DNA from: Dermatemys mawii
Taxonomy: Eukaryota > Chordata > Testudines > Dermatemydidae
Direction: 5' to 3'
DNA length: 64,000 bases
Assembly (NCBI GenBank): GCA_007922305.1
Contig: ML677334.1
Coordinates: 23,357,074-23,421,073 of the forward strand
This document shows positions 1 to 12,624 of this stretch, in pieces. Within the stretch, counting starts at the first letter, position 1, and each line of letters begins with the position of its first letter. The position numbers and the translations under genes were made by a program. The notes under the pieces are model-generated. The model was given only the letters and a program-made list of their open reading frames with translations. It was not told the DNA's origin and ran no database searches.

Positions 1-3000
1 AGATTATAAAACTCCCCTTGAATGAATCTTTGTTCTGGCCCCTACCTTTATCCTGGAGGAGAAAAATCTACTGTATTCTCTACAACTCACTGCCACACCC
101 TGTCTCCAAGAAGTTTTGGTTTGACTGAGAGCCAAAGGAAAAAAAACACAAGATGCATGAGCATACAAAGAGTTTATGTGGTCTCACTGGTCCTTCACCT
201 TTTGTACCACAGTTTGAACCCATCTTTCTCCCTTTTGACTTTATGCAAAACACGCTTTGTTCCTGCCTACACCAGCAAAATATTTGTGTGCCCAAGACTG
301 TGTTCCATTATGAGTATGTTCCCAACAAGGCAGTGGCCTAAAACAGTTAGTTCTTGCCTGCATGCACAGGCCTGCTCCCTGTTTTAACTGTATTACCTAA
401 TCCTTGTACGGCCCTGGACTTTGAAGGTAGTAGAACAATTTGCTAACAAAGTTAAAACAGGGAGTTGATCTTTCTACCCTGACAAGAGCAAAGAGAAGAA
501 AAGCAAAAGCTACAGTCACCAGGGGATAAAAGGAAGTAGGGGAAGGGAGGGCCAAAGGGGGAGGGGAATGGAGAGCAGGGAGAAGTAACTATCATGGGAG
601 AGGGGGAAAGCCATCAGGCAGAGAGAACATGACTAGAGTTCCATCATTTTTCCCCAGTGTAGCCCCCAACTGTGAACAATGGCAGTATGATCTCCATCTA
701 TGAATGTCCCCAGTCTTATCCTATGCACATCTGTCTCATACAGATAAAGAAAGCATCTTGCATCCTTAAAAGGAAAGTTTCGCTGGACTGCACCAAATCC
801 TGGAGGTGACAAAATTAGAGAGCTAAATGGCAGCCTGAGTGCAGAATAGCAGAGGCCCAGAAACAGACTGCAAGTGATCAGTGACTGGTTCAAGCTGTTC
901 ATGTGATCTGACTCATGGACTGGTACTGTTGATGCGCTGGTGTACCAACATGACCCATCTGCTGCTACTCAGTTGGATTACATACAGGGGAGGGCTGAGA
1001 GTAGAGCGCCTTGGGGAGCACTTAAAATTAAAAGAACAGCCTTCCAGCAGCACAGATGCACAAGGAGTAGCACAAGAGTTGATAAAGATCTAAAAAACAA
1101 AAGAATAAGATGGGGGAAGACAAGGCAAAAGGGTGCAGCTCTGCTCCCATTTAAATCCTAAAAATCCCAGTAGCACTGACATAATTTTAGATAATGTCTC
1201 ACCTGTCTCCATGTCATGTTTTAGTCTGAAGGACCATGTGGGTCTCTTGGTGCTTTTTTTGTCCTTCAGACTAGATTTTAAGAACACTAGAGCATGGGCT
1301 GTCTTGCTATTTGAGTTTTGCACAGTGCGGGTACATGGTACAGCTGACAGTATTACCAGGCTCCAGTAAATCTTGCCAGATACTGTGTCAGCCCACGTTA
1401 TCATGTTTAAAAACTCCTCCTGGTTAAGAGGGATGAACTGATGCTGCTCCACACCCAGCAAATCCAGCCTCGTCTCACTGCATTGCAATAGGGCTAGTAG
1501 TCTTTCCCCAAAGGATAGAACTCAGCTGGTGTTAAGATCAAACATGCCCACCCTGACTAGAGCAGGTACCAGCTAATCCTGATTCATGCTATTATTACTT
1601 CTTGCCAAAGCTACCAATGTAAAGTCAGCAAGAAACTGACACTTTGGTCAAAGACGGAAACATGTCACAGCCCATGATGGATTTCAGAAATGTTCCGATT
1701 TCATAATCGAGCCACTGCCTCATCTGTTCCTAAATTACTCACACAAAAATAAAAACCCAAGAGCCATAGACATTAATTTCACTAAGGAAGAGCATTTAGT
1801 TTTACAGTTCACACCCTTCTCGATTAGTTGGGCCTAATGCACTGAGTCAGCTGACATCATTCACACAGCAGCACGGTCCACACAGGTTGGTGCATGTAAC
1901 TAAACATCATGTTGAAAGTCCTTGGGGAGAACAATAGTGCACAGAAGATATCCTGTTTCTCATTCTCATGACGTCAATTGCATCAGCCGGTTACCTGGTT
2001 CTCTGTGAACCGTGTAACTACTGTATATGCAAAAGGACAAGCTGCACCTTTTCCAGTAAGCAACCACAAGGAAGAAAGCTTCCAAATTCCAATCTTGATT
2101 TTATGTCTCAATTAACAGATAGCTGCAGCTTCTTTAATTGTTCCTTCCTGTACCAGGGCATGTGCAAGGGGGACAAGCAGGGGCATCCCCCCATTCCCAA
2201 ATAATCATTGGGGTCACAGAACTTCTCCAACCCAAGGCCATGGAGACAGAGAAGATCAAGCTCCTGCTGGAATAGAGTGAGGATGGGGGTAGTGAGCTTA
2301 TGTGCCCCCCCTAAAAGGGTCACATTTAAATTCCTTCACATACCCCTTTCCTGTACGGATTACAAATTAAAGAGGGATTTCTGTGTATTTATAAAACAAG
2401 AAGTATAGGATATGATTTTCAGAAGGGGGACTGAGTTTTTGGGTGTCCAATCTGAGGCACCTTAAAGGGGCCATATTCACTCTGAGTCAGGCCCCTTTAC
2501 AGCAGCTCATATTTGGTTGATAAAAACTGAAACACTCCAAATTTCTAATCATTTTTCTAAAAACTTGGCTATATAGCATCTTACTTGTCATTGCATTGCA
2601 AAACTTGTAAGCCATTGATTTTATTTTGGCTGATGTCATATTTTTAACCACACCTCATGTGATATTCTACTTCAGCAGGTGGCGCTCTTCCCTCCAAGTC
2701 AAAGACATCTATTTTCCTCAACAAATAAAAAATAAAATAATCAGGGTGCAAATCCAACCCCCTTTTTGCACCCTCCTGCATCCAATCCACACACACCCTG
2801 CTTCTGCTCCATCTCCGGGTCACAGAGAACACTCCCTCCACCTGGGGCTGCTGCAGACCCAGACCTTCCACCCTGAATGTATTCCCTTAGGGGTCTTGTG
2901 GCTGCTCTACAGATCCTTTACACCAGCCTAACTAGTATGAAGAGTCCAGAGGACAAATAATGTACAGAAGCTCATAGAGTTATTAGTATAAGGTTCCAGA

Positions 3001-5347
3001 CCCCGATTGTTAGGGTTAAGATTGGAAAAATACCTTAAATTGCTGTTGTGATTTGAGAAAGGACTCTACAAATATGGTCATGGGAGGGGTCCATGTTTAT
3101 TATCTCTCAGTTATATCCATAAAAAAATATATTTGCCTATCCTGCAAACTCAAACTGGGATGAGAACCGTGTTGGTTTCCTTACTTCTCATGCATAGTTG
3201 CCTGTAATAAAAGTGCTTCAAGTTAAATTATGCCCTCAATGACACCTGTGCATACAGTGACCTTCAAAGGGTTTGCACAAATGCAACTAATTGAACTTTT
3301 GAAATTGTTCTGTTGGTGAGACACAAGAAAGACTAGGGCAGAGTCCCAGCTGTGTCAATTGTCAGAGTGCACTGAAGTCATGTACACCTCAGCTCAGCTC
3401 AGCATCTAGCTCACTTTCTTTTACCTGTATTGCTCTCCCTAGTGGGAATAAAGCAATGGATTCAGCCCACTCTCAAGTCTGTGAGAAATATGCCAAGACT
3501 GCATGAAGTAATACTCTTATCTGGACTACATCTGGAAGGTGGGAAGCAGATGGTCAGCTGAGGAAAGGGGTGCAAACCTGGAACAAGCAAAGGTCACACA
3601 CAGTCCATTCCAGAGAGAGATTAAAATGACTTCAGGGAAAGAAAAGAGAGAAACTGTCGTTGTTGGCCTATGTCCAGCAGAAAAGGTTCATTTTTCTGTG
3701 GGGTTGAAGGCACAGGAGAAATGCAAATGATAGCAGCTCCACCCTCCCCAGAGTTCTGTCATGCTCAGAGACAGCACCACCTCTCTCCCAACACACAGGC
3801 AGTCTGTCTTAATCTCATCTCAGGCTGGGAGTTGTCCTGAGCTGCCCCTGTGACAGGGTATAAGAAGAACTGCAGCCGTCTGATGGTTGCTGCATCATGT
3901 AAGAGTTAGGAGTACAGTTGCCTGGGGCAACCTGCAGAGCTCAGGAAGAGATCGTTCTCATGCATCAGCTCTAGTATGTGGCTGTCACATAAGCACAGTT
4001 TGCCACCCTGGGGTTCTCTTGCCCAATATTGGAGTGTCTCCCTCTCCCTCCCCCCACCCCAACCACCTGTGGCCTGAGGTTTAGCAAACTCTGAGTCTGG
4101 AATAGGGTTTAATGACCTGACTTTAGACCCACTGTACCTTTAGCTGGCAGGGTCTGGAAGCCATGATTGCTGCAAAGGAAGCACACTCATCCCACCCCTG
4201 AAGAGAAGAAGTGGTTTGTATCACTCCTGAGTAATTCCTTAGATAAAGGAATTCCTTACCTTGCTTTGGAAGCAATACAAACTAAACTGGAAAAAGGCAT
4301 TCTGACTGCAGAATAAGAGCGTCCACTTGGGGAGTTCTAGTGGTATAGTTATTACAGCTGCCAGAGCAACTTTGATGGAACTACACTCCATCAGACCATG
4401 TGGGTCTGTCAAAATCAAAGTACTCTGTGAAATTGGGTCATTTTGCTGAAAATCTCTTTTGGGAGCAAAATGGGGGGAAAGTGCTGACAATGTCAAAAAT
4501 GGCCCCTTTGGAAATTTTCAGAATTAAACGTTTAGATTTTTGGTTTTTAATTTTTTTAACTTTGCATTAGAATACAAAATTAAAAGAGTTGAAATTGGAA
4601 TATTTTGATTTTATTTAAATGAAACATTTTAATGGACTGTATTATTTTCCATTACAGAATTTCTATATTTGGAGGTTTCGTTCTGACAGAGAACAAGCCA
4701 AATTTCAAAATCTTGAAACCTGTCATGGAATGGAACGTCCATGCTCTGCATGGCTCTAATAATTATACCCAGCACAGTTCTTCCAGTAAATTTCTCTGTG
4801 TAGGCAAGCCCTTATTCTCATATGGGAAGGGGAATAAGCTAAATTGCTAAAAGGCACTTTTCTACGAATAACTACATCCATACTAGGGTTTCTATCAGTA
4901 TAAATTATTGGTTAAAAAAAAAAGAAAATTATCACTCCCCCAACCAAAATAGATATATAAGTACAAAAACTTTGTGTACATCAGGCCTTTAGAAATCAGG
5001 AATTTTTGAATCTTATCCTAAAAAAAAATAAAAAAAAAATCAATCCACCAGATCACGCTGCTTTTCCAGACAAAGTGATAACTGGCACATCCTATAAATT
5101 CTGTCCTCTTTTACATCTGTGCAACTCCATTGATTTCATAGGAGGTAAATGAGGCCAGGATTTTCCCAGTGATGCTTGTTCAGCTGTAAATATTTAGAAG
5201 AGAAAAGTGGCAAGCAAGTTTCAAAACATTCAGATGCAATTAAAATCAATAGAAAAATCTTATAGTACAGTTAAAATAAATATAATGTATAAACTGCAGT
5301 ACCTTCTATCCAAGGAAAACACTAAAACTTCAGGTGTTGAACTGATT
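1..5347. other. Non-coding sequence without a recognised gene
   Basis: No exon or known protein is supported here. The open frames are short, lack conserved motifs and have no splice context that I trust. The stretch around 2414-2510 resembles a weak fragment of the foldback family whose arms contain 'gattttcag'. I recognise nothing else in this segment. Confidence 0.6.
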
Positions 5348-5355
5348 ATCTATAG

Positions 5356-5518
5356 CAGTGGTGTCCAATACGTTCTCCACTAGCCACATGTGGCTAATAG
5401 GCTATTGAACTGTGAGTAATGCATGTGGCTTTTTCATAATGTGGCTAATAAGAAAAATTCAAAACCACAAGCGTGGCTAGCAGTATGGCTAACATCGAAT
5501 TTCTATTGGACACCGCTG
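5356..5518. mobile_element. hAT-type MITE with 8-bp target duplication
   Basis: The ends are imperfect inverted repeats: the left end begins CAGTGGTGTCCAAT and the right end, read on the other strand, begins CAGCGGTGTCCAAT. The flanks are atctatag (5348-5355) and ctctatag (5519-5526), matching at 7 of 8 positions, which is the duplication length of hAT transposases. The 163-bp interior has no coding capacity, so it would have been moved in trans. The interior repeats 'gtggcta' in both orientations, so a single strand could fold almost end to end. Confidence 0.85.
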
Positions 5519-6019
5519 CTCTATAGGAATCACTCCATCCAGCACTGAAATTAAACCTCTTTGGAGGCGGCAGAAGCTTTACATCTACACACAGCAACAT
5601 TGCACACCAGTTTAGGACAGAAAGTAAGGAATACTATATTCAGCAGCAGCTCAGGAGGAATTTAGGTAGGCAAAATTATATTATACAAACTGAATTTTGG
5701 CCAGGACACTGAACTTATGACTATTATTATTTATACGAGGCCTCAGGCTCCTTAGACAGAGTAAAAACAAGGATTGTCCCTTGCTTTAAAAAGAGTTTAG
5801 CTCACCCTGACTCCTGTGAGGAGTCTCATGGTATCTTCATGACTGCGGCAAAATTAGCACCGCAGGAAATAAACTACTAGATTTTTTTGATCCAATACGA
5901 AAATCATAGGGATCAGCTGTTACTCAGTAATATGAAGGAACAGAATAGTGTCAAAGAGAAGGAAGATATATGTTAAAAGGAAGGACACGCTTTTGGTTAA
6001 AACACAAGCCATAAATCAG

Positions 6020-6145
6020 AAGATCCTAGAGCAAGTTTTATTCCTGGCTCTGCCACAGACTTCCTGTGAGACACAAGGCAAATCAGTTTCCCCACCCATA
6101 CAGTGATATAGGTGCTGAGAGGTTTAGTTCATTAAGGTGCTTGGT
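6020..6145 (+). repeat. Probable MIR SINE fragment
   Basis: The order 'ctggctctgccacagac', 'gcaaatcagtttcccc' and 'aggtgctgagaggtt' follows the MIR core and 3' region. It is more diverged than the copy near 52.6 kb. Family assignment rests on pattern recognition only. Confidence 0.5.
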
Positions 6146-6932
6146 GACCCTAGGATAGCAACTTCTGTAGAATACAAACTATTTTAACCGTGGAAATCAG
6201 CAAAGACAGCTTCCCACCCTCCATCTGCAGACCACAATACCAGCTCACTTTCATCATAACAGAATACTGGAGATAGCGACACTAACATTGATGCAGAACA
6301 TGCTTTAACCCATGCTGCTTGACATCCTTGAGAGGAATGTCCCAAAATATTACCTCCTCCCTTGCCTCCCACCCCACAAGCATTATGATAACTGACTATA
6401 TTCTTCCATATCCTTCGTCAAACTATAATTATTCACATGACTATTCTACTAAATAGAAAGACATTAGAATAATTAAGTGGTGTCGGTGGGGGGGAAGGGC
6501 AGAGAGGGTGATTAACAGCTTTGGCAACTTTGTAACTGGTAGCAGGCATGCCCATTTAGTCAATCAACTCCCGGTCAAGGAAGTCAGAACCACTGGGATT
6601 CATATTTAGAGGAAACTTTCCAGTATGCTGTAGGCTCTTATCTTGAACCAACATTGCACGCTATTCATCACGGGCCATGACAGAAACTATATCAGTATCA
6701 GCAGCAACCAGAGTAGCCGAAGCAGAATATTCTAGGCGCAAAGAGCGTTTATCCTGCAGAATGTCAGTTATTCTACAGTTTCCACATTCTTATTTTGGCT
6801 ATCGATATTCCCTGCCCCAATGAAAGTGCATTCTGAATATCTGCTGCAGGGAATACAGCATGCAAGCCAGACTTGATAAGAGTAATAATCTGTGCAAGTT
6901 CTACATTTCTTTTCTAAAAGTCACTAACCCAG

Positions 6933-7034
6933 GGTATCCGAGTGGTAGCAGTGTTAGTCCATATCAACCAAAACAAGATGGAGTCCTTGTGGCACCCTTA
7001 GTCTCTAAGGTCCCACAAGGACTCCTTGTTGTTT
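6933..7034. repeat. Foldback element reduced to a near-perfect hairpin
   Basis: The left arm (6970-7001) and the right arm (7005-7034) are nearly reverse complements around 'gagtccttgtgg' and 'ccacaaggactc', with only a few bases of loop. The sequence just upstream ('gtagcagtgttagtcc') matches the end of the longer foldback at 14293-14475. This looks like an internally deleted copy of that family. Confidence 0.7.
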
Positions 7035-8221
7035 TAACCCAGAGTAGCTTCTCATCTTGCTACTTTTATTTAGCAAGGAACCTGTGCATTGTGCTTGGAT
7101 CTGAATCCAAACTCCTTTCGAGTTTGGGGCTATAACGGTAAAATGCTCTCATCTCAGATTGTTAAAACTGAATGCAGCTTTAGCATTCACCTGAACTAAT
7201 TCCTTACTGCTTTAGGAAAACTAAATAGACGCAGATATCAAAAAACACCCTTTTGTAACTTGCTGGCCAAATGGCGGCACACAAATTTATCATCTTCGGA
7301 CCTGGCCTGCTGATCAATGCATACAGGACTTCCGTATTGCTGCAGCCCTCAGTGCCTAGAAATGAAACCACCATGCTTAAGAAAGGTCTGACTGGTTCAG
7401 AGCACTGCAGTCCATTTACTCAGAAACAAGGCTGCCAGGAGCACATCACCCTGGTGCTCCACTCTCTTCACAGGCTCTCAGTTGAATACTAGATCAGCTT
7501 CAGTGTTTTACTGTCCTTATTTTCAGAGCCTTCTATATTTAAGATTAGCCCAAATTACCTCAGGACCACCCCACTCTGTCACATGACAGATACATTCCAC
7601 TGGAATGTTAGGGGTGAAGGTTGTGTGTGCAGGAGAGTTCTCTTGGTGACCAGTTCGTAACTACAGAAATCACTTCCAAGAGAGATCCTCAGCACCTTCA
7701 GAATGAAACCATTTAAACCACAGACCTCAGAGCCTCCAGAATGAGATGTAAACTCCCCTTTTTCCACCTAACCCCACCAAAACCATATGACATAAAAAAA
7801 ACAAAACAAAACAAAACCAAAAAATCTCCCTATAGAAGAATGGAAAGACAGCAGGAGATCCCAGAGATCTTTGTGTTCACTTTCATGTGCTTGTCAGACA
7901 CTCAGATACTATGGTGATGGGTGTGGAATCAGATCCTGGAGAAAAGGAATTATACTTTAAAAATAATAATAATAATCCATTGTGATGCCTTCACATAAAA
8001 GATTTTTCATTCCTCTTAAAAAAAAAAACATTTTTAAATTGCATTCGTGTGACACAAGCCATGAAATTCAAAGTTATGGCTGACTGGTTTTGTTTCTTGT
8101 TGTTGTTTTTTAAATCTCACCAGGTATGAAATAAAGACAAGAGCCCCAACCTTACTTTTGAATTTCCTTGTTCTTGCAAGGAAAATACCTAACTTTGTTT
8201 AAATTACTGGCAGAGTTAAGT

Positions 8222-8318
8222 GAAACACAGGCACTGCCATATTGAATCAGATCAATAGTGCACCTAATCCAGCACCTGTCTCTGAGAATGGCCAAAGTCA
8301 AATGCTTCAGAGGTGTAA
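8222..8318 (-). mobile_element. CR1-type LINE 3' end fragment
   Basis: Read on the - strand, this matches the terminal region seen on the + strand at about 40760-40866, which runs 'gatggaccattggtctgac' toward the 3' end. It is a 5'-truncated copy, typical of CR1 retrotransposition, and has no coding content. Confidence 0.7.
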
Positions 8319-8331
8319 AATCCTCATAACT

Positions 8332-9098
8332 GGGACCCTACCAAGTTCATGGTCCATTTTAGTCAATTTCATGGTCATTTGAATTTTAAAATGGTAAATT
8401 TCATGATTTTGGCTATTTAAATCTGAAATTTCACAGTATTGTAACTGTAGGGGTCCTGGCTCAAAAAGGACTCGTGGGAGGGTCACAAGGTTATTGTAGG
8501 GGGGTTGCGGTATGGCTACCCTTACTCCTAGGCTGCTACGGGCGGCGCTGCCTTCAGAGCTGGGCAGCTGGAGAGCGGCGGCTGCTGGCCAGGAGCCCAG
8601 CTCTGAAGGCAGAGCCACTGCGAGCAGCGGCGCAGAAGAAAGTACGTCATGGTTTGGCATTGCCACCCTTTCTTCTGCACTGTGGCCTGCAGAGCTGGGC
8701 CCTCGGTAAACAGCCGCCACACTCCAGCCACCCAGCTCTGAAGGCAGCAGCACAGAAGTAAGGGTGGCATGGTATGGCATTGCCTCCCTTACTTCTGCGC
8801 TGCTGCTGGCGGAGAGCTGCCTTCAGAGCTGGACATCCAGCCAACAGCCACTGCCCTCTGGCTGTCCAGCTCTGAAGGCAGCACAGAAGTAAGGGTGGCA
8901 ATACTTCAACCTCTCTAAAATAACCTTATGACCCTCCCCCACTTTTGGGTCAGGACCCCCCAATTTGAGAAATGCTGGTCTCCCCCATGAAATCTGTATA
9001 GTATAGGGAAAAACCACACAAAAGACCACATTTCACAGGGGAAGACCAGATTTTATGGTTTGTGACACATTTTTCATGACTGTGAATTTGGTAGGGCC
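8332..9098. mobile_element. Inverted-repeat element with GC-rich tandem core
   Basis: The left end 'gggaccctaccaagttcatg' and the right end, read on the other strand as 'ggccctaccaaattcacag', form terminal inverted repeats. Related, less exact sequence continues inward for roughly 100 bp on both sides. The core (about 8500-8900) is a GC-rich array built around 'agctctgaaggcagc' and its reverse complement, repeated several times. Overlapping proline/alanine-rich open frames in the core are repeat artefacts. I cannot assign a superfamily because the target duplication is not clear. Confidence 0.7.
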
Positions 9099-9436
9099 TA
9101 CTCAGAATGCACCTAGTTTTGCAATAATACCACTACGTAAAAGATGTATTTCTAACACCAAACGGTGATCAGTTAGTGTATTTCAGGCATGAGGCTTGAG
9201 ACCCTTTCATCTAAGTTCTGAAGAAACAGAAAAGTTAACAACATATGCCAGAACTGGTAGAATTATTTTGAATTTTTGAAATTTCAGTGACATTTTTTCC
9301 ATGAAAAACTAACACTCATTCTGATCTTTTCAGACTTTTGGGGTAAATGAACCAGGAAAAAGCAGGTAAGCCACTAGAATAAAATTTTCAGCCAATGAAA
9401 AAACATTTGTGGCGGTCTACCCTATACAGTCTATCG

Positions 9437-9970
9437 CAGCAGTTCTCAAACTTTGGCAATCCTAGGACCCCCATTTTGATTTAAAATTTTTCACACACCC
9501 CTAAGCCCCAAGCTCAGCCTCAGGCCCCACCCCCCACTCCACCCTTTCCCCCAATGTCCCGTCCCACCCCTCCTCTTCTCTGCCTCTTTCCGGCCCCTCC
9601 CCCCAGCATACCCCATCTCTGCTCCTCTCCCTCAGGCCAACTCTGTAGGGTTGCCAACTTTCTAATCGCAGAAAACTGAACTCCCTTGTCCCACTCCTTC
9701 TCTGAGGCCCTGCCCCGCTCACTCCATCCCCCTTCTCTCCATCACTTGCTCTCCCACACCCTCACTTGCTTGCTCATTTTTACCAGGCTGGGGAAAGTCT
9801 GTTTTCAACCAGGTGTTCTGGTTGAAAACCGGACAACTGGCAACCCTATGCACCTCCTGTACACCGTTGAGCAGCTGTTCCCTGGCATGCGGGAGGGACA
9901 GGGAGGAGTTCATCGGCAGGGCCAGCAGAGCCCTGGAGTACCTTCGCGGATCCCAGTTTGAGAAACGCTG
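9437..9970. mobile_element. hAT-type element, interrupted by a TA-flanked element
   Basis: The left end CAGCAGTTCTCAAACT and the right end (other strand CAGCGTTTCTCAAACT) are inverted repeats of the common hAT form. The flanking 8-mers gtctatcg and gccgatca match at only 5 positions, so the duplication has decayed or my border is slightly off. The interior is C-rich and non-coding. A second element lies inside at 9646-9848. Confidence 0.7.
9646..9848. mobile_element. TA-flanked TIR element (Tc1/mariner-like MITE)
   Basis: The ends are TAGGGTTGCCA and TGGCAACCCTA, a perfect inverted repeat with TA at each border, as expected of Tc1/mariner insertions. The interior near the right end carries 'gttgaaaaccggacaactgg', complementary in part to the left subterminal region. 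It sits inside the hAT element at 9437-9970, so it is the younger insertion. Confidence 0.7.
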
Positions 9971-10312
9971 GCCGATCACATTAATTCCAGCAACAACAAC
10001 AGATTGGAAGATGGTATTGATGACACAGCATTTTTTTTAAAAGGTAGAATTTGGAAAACAAAAAGCATTTTAGAAACACTATTGTCAAGAAAGCTGATGT
10101 CATATTTTAGTGGACCAACGTGCACACAAGTTTTAGTGCAAAGCAAAAAACACAGCTTCATAAACTGCCAAAACATTAAAAGGGTGATTCTTTGGCCTAA
10201 AATCTTCTGTTCTCCTTGCACATATGTTGGTCCAATAAAAAGGAGCAATCCTGAAATGGGATACAGCTAAGTTGGGGTAGCTATACCAGCATAACCCGAT
10301 AGTACTGACCCA

Positions 10313-10605
10313 GGGCTTGTGTACACTTGAAATGCTATAACAGCACATCTGCAGTGCTGCAGCTGTACTGTTGTAGTGCATCTGCTTAGATGCTCACCAC
10401 AGCGATGGAAGGGGTTCTCCCATCAGGGTAGTAATCCACCTCTCCAAGACTTGGTAGCTAGATTGATGGAAGAATTCTTCTGTCAACCTAGTGTTATTCA
10501 CACCAGGGATTAGATCAGGTTAAGGATGTTGCTCAGGGATGTGGATTTTTCACACCCTGGAGCCATGTATCTGAGTTAATTTAACTTTTTAGTGTAGGCC
10601 AGGCC
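10313..10605. mobile_element. MITE of the 'ggcttgtgtacact' family, first copy
   Basis: It runs from 'ggcttgtgtacactt' to 'agtgtaggccaggcc', which form terminal inverted repeats. The inner block around 'gatggaaggggttctccc' and 'gattgatggaagaattcttc' is shared with the element at 43321-43600. No coding capacity. Confidence 0.7.
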
Positions 10606-10821
10606 ACAGCCTACACTGACAGAAAGGGTTTTTCCATTGGTGTAGGGACACCACTTCCCCCACCAAAAATGATAGCTACTTCAATGGAAACATTCCTCTG
10701 TCAACAAAGCTGCATCCACACTGCTAGTTAGGTTAGCCTAGATGTGTGAGTCCTGGGTGTGAAAAATCCACACTCCTGACCAATGCAGCTATGGCGACCT
10801 AACTTAAGTGTAGGCCAAACC
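10606..10821. mobile_element. MITE of the same family, truncated second copy
   Basis: It follows the first copy directly and in the same orientation. It ends 'taagtgtaggccaaacc', like the first copy's 'agtgtaggccaggcc', and shares the 'gtgtgaaaaatccacac' block. The 5' part is missing. The arrangement could come from tandem insertion or unequal exchange. Confidence 0.65.
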
Positions 10822-12469
10822 TAAATTCCATGGAATTAGAATATGATCACAGACAAGGGTGTGGCTGCTCAGCAGCTGTCTTGGTGAACAAATGGCTCCT
10901 CTGTTTTTCTGAAGCAGGTTGAACAGTCAGCTGGCATAATCCTTTTCTCTCTCACACCACATTGTTAACCTCCCTGATCTGTTGTTCTTTCCCCATCTGG
11001 AAGAAGGAAGGAGAACAGTCTCCACCCTTATCCAGCTGAAGAATAATATAGCAGATCTAAGAACCTATATTCTAGTTTCAAGGAGAATAAAACCCCAGAG
11101 TATTTGTTCCAGGAAGGCTTCATTTCACTCTAGAATCCTGCTGCAAGGGAATGCTTGTGTGAGTGAAGGCGGCTTTATAAGGAGTGCTCTGCTGGACAGC
11201 ACTACACATATGGGACATCAAGTATAAATGCATGTTTATTTCTCTCACTGTAAAGGAAGCAATAGCTGATGATGGAAGAAGGGGGAAATGGAAAAATGCC
11301 ACCAAACTGAGTCAGCACAGAGGCTAAGTAAGGGGAGGTTCTGTCTTAAATCTCTTCTGCAAAATGATGCTTCCTTACAGTGGTGGGGAGTTGGGTCTAA
11401 TAGCCTACACTTTTAAACAAGATTGGCTCCTGCAAATATTGTTTTTCAACCAGACATCCTTGAGATTTAACAAGAATGTTATCAACTGGGCCCATTTGCT
11501 CCCTGCAGATCAATATGGCCACAAACATTTTCTCTCTGGAAAGCTGACATTTGTCAGGCAGAGATCACTAGCATTAAGAACAAACAAACCAAATAATCCA
11601 GAGAATTACACTATTGACAGTGAGTGACTAGCTGCTGCCAGGCCTCTAGGATTTGGAGTTAGACCGAACATGCAGGAAAACGTTTTGTTGTGTTTTATTA
11701 CTTTAACCGCTCTCTTGTGATTTTCCCCTTCTTTTCTGGGTTCACAATACTGAACAGTACCCTCTGGTGGCATAAAGTAATCATGCCACATCTCTGAACT
11801 GGGTTACTTTGGAAGTCTTTTTTTAAAAAACATCTTAGGCGTGATTTTAATGTACACAAATACTACTTTATATGGCTGTACCAGTGTAAACAGGCCTTAA
11901 AATGGGAATACATTATATTTACCCCATTTTTAAGGGCCCTTGGCACATCTAGTAATGTGTGAGGTGGCTCTAGTGTAAATGAGAATCAGGCACAGCAAGT
12001 TAACATATATTATTCAAAAATTTTCTTTTGGGGATAAGCTAAGTGCAAATACAAACATACTGACTTCACTGCAAGCAGGATTGGGACTTCAGATTTTTTT
12101 CAGGGGCAGAGGGGTTTAACTTGTACTTTTGATAAAATTGTAATAAAAAGCAAAAGTTATCATATGCTCAGAAAGAGTGGCAGTGCTCCAAGCAATCTTT
12201 AAAAACAAAAATAATTACCTATGCTAAAGGAGAAGACAGCCACAGGTATACGGATGTATGAGCAACAGTTCTTACCTGCAGGGAAAAAAACGTTTTAAAA
12301 CCAAGATTAATAAGGGCCCAATCACATGCAAATAGGCTCAATGTGTAGTTCAGTTGATGGTATGCCTCTTCTTTCCCCCAACCTTAAAAGCTGCACCCTG
12401 CCCAAAGATTCCCCCAATCCTCTCCTCTGCAGGGCTTAAAGAGGACTCCTTTTCAGCCAGGAAATAAAA
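10822..12469. other. Non-coding stretch, no feature recognised
   Basis: Open frames here are short and show no protein family. No transposon ends or splice-flanked exons are evident. Confidence 0.5.
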
Positions 12470-12572
12470 TTTATTAATCTATTAATTCTATGTCCAGAAG
12501 GGACCACTACAACCTTCCAATCTGACCTCCTGAAACGCACAGACCATACAATTTCACCCAGTGATTCCTACA
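12470..12572 (-). mobile_element. CR1-type LINE 3' end fragment, other subfamily
   Basis: The block 'attctatgtccagaaggg' followed by 'tctgacctcctg' and 'acccagtgattcct' is the reverse-strand form of a common sauropsid CR1 3' end. It is short and non-coding. Assignment is by recognition of the motif order. Confidence 0.55.
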
Positions 12573-12624
12573 AGTTGAGGGAAACGTGTGATTAAGCATA
12601 AACAAAATAAAATTCACTCTATTA

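Larger units (their letters stand above)
5527..8220. other. Non-coding stretch with scattered small repeats
   Basis: No gene is recognised. The segment holds a probable MIR fragment near 6020-6140, a compact hairpin element at 6933-7034, and short A-rich tracts at about 7793-7825, 7960-7976 and 8020-8036. Confidence 0.55.

Noticed and set aside
8307..9029. Several alanine/leucine-rich frames of 65-157 codons
   Set aside because: All fall in the alternating GC array of the element at 8332-9098 and share the same repeated words.
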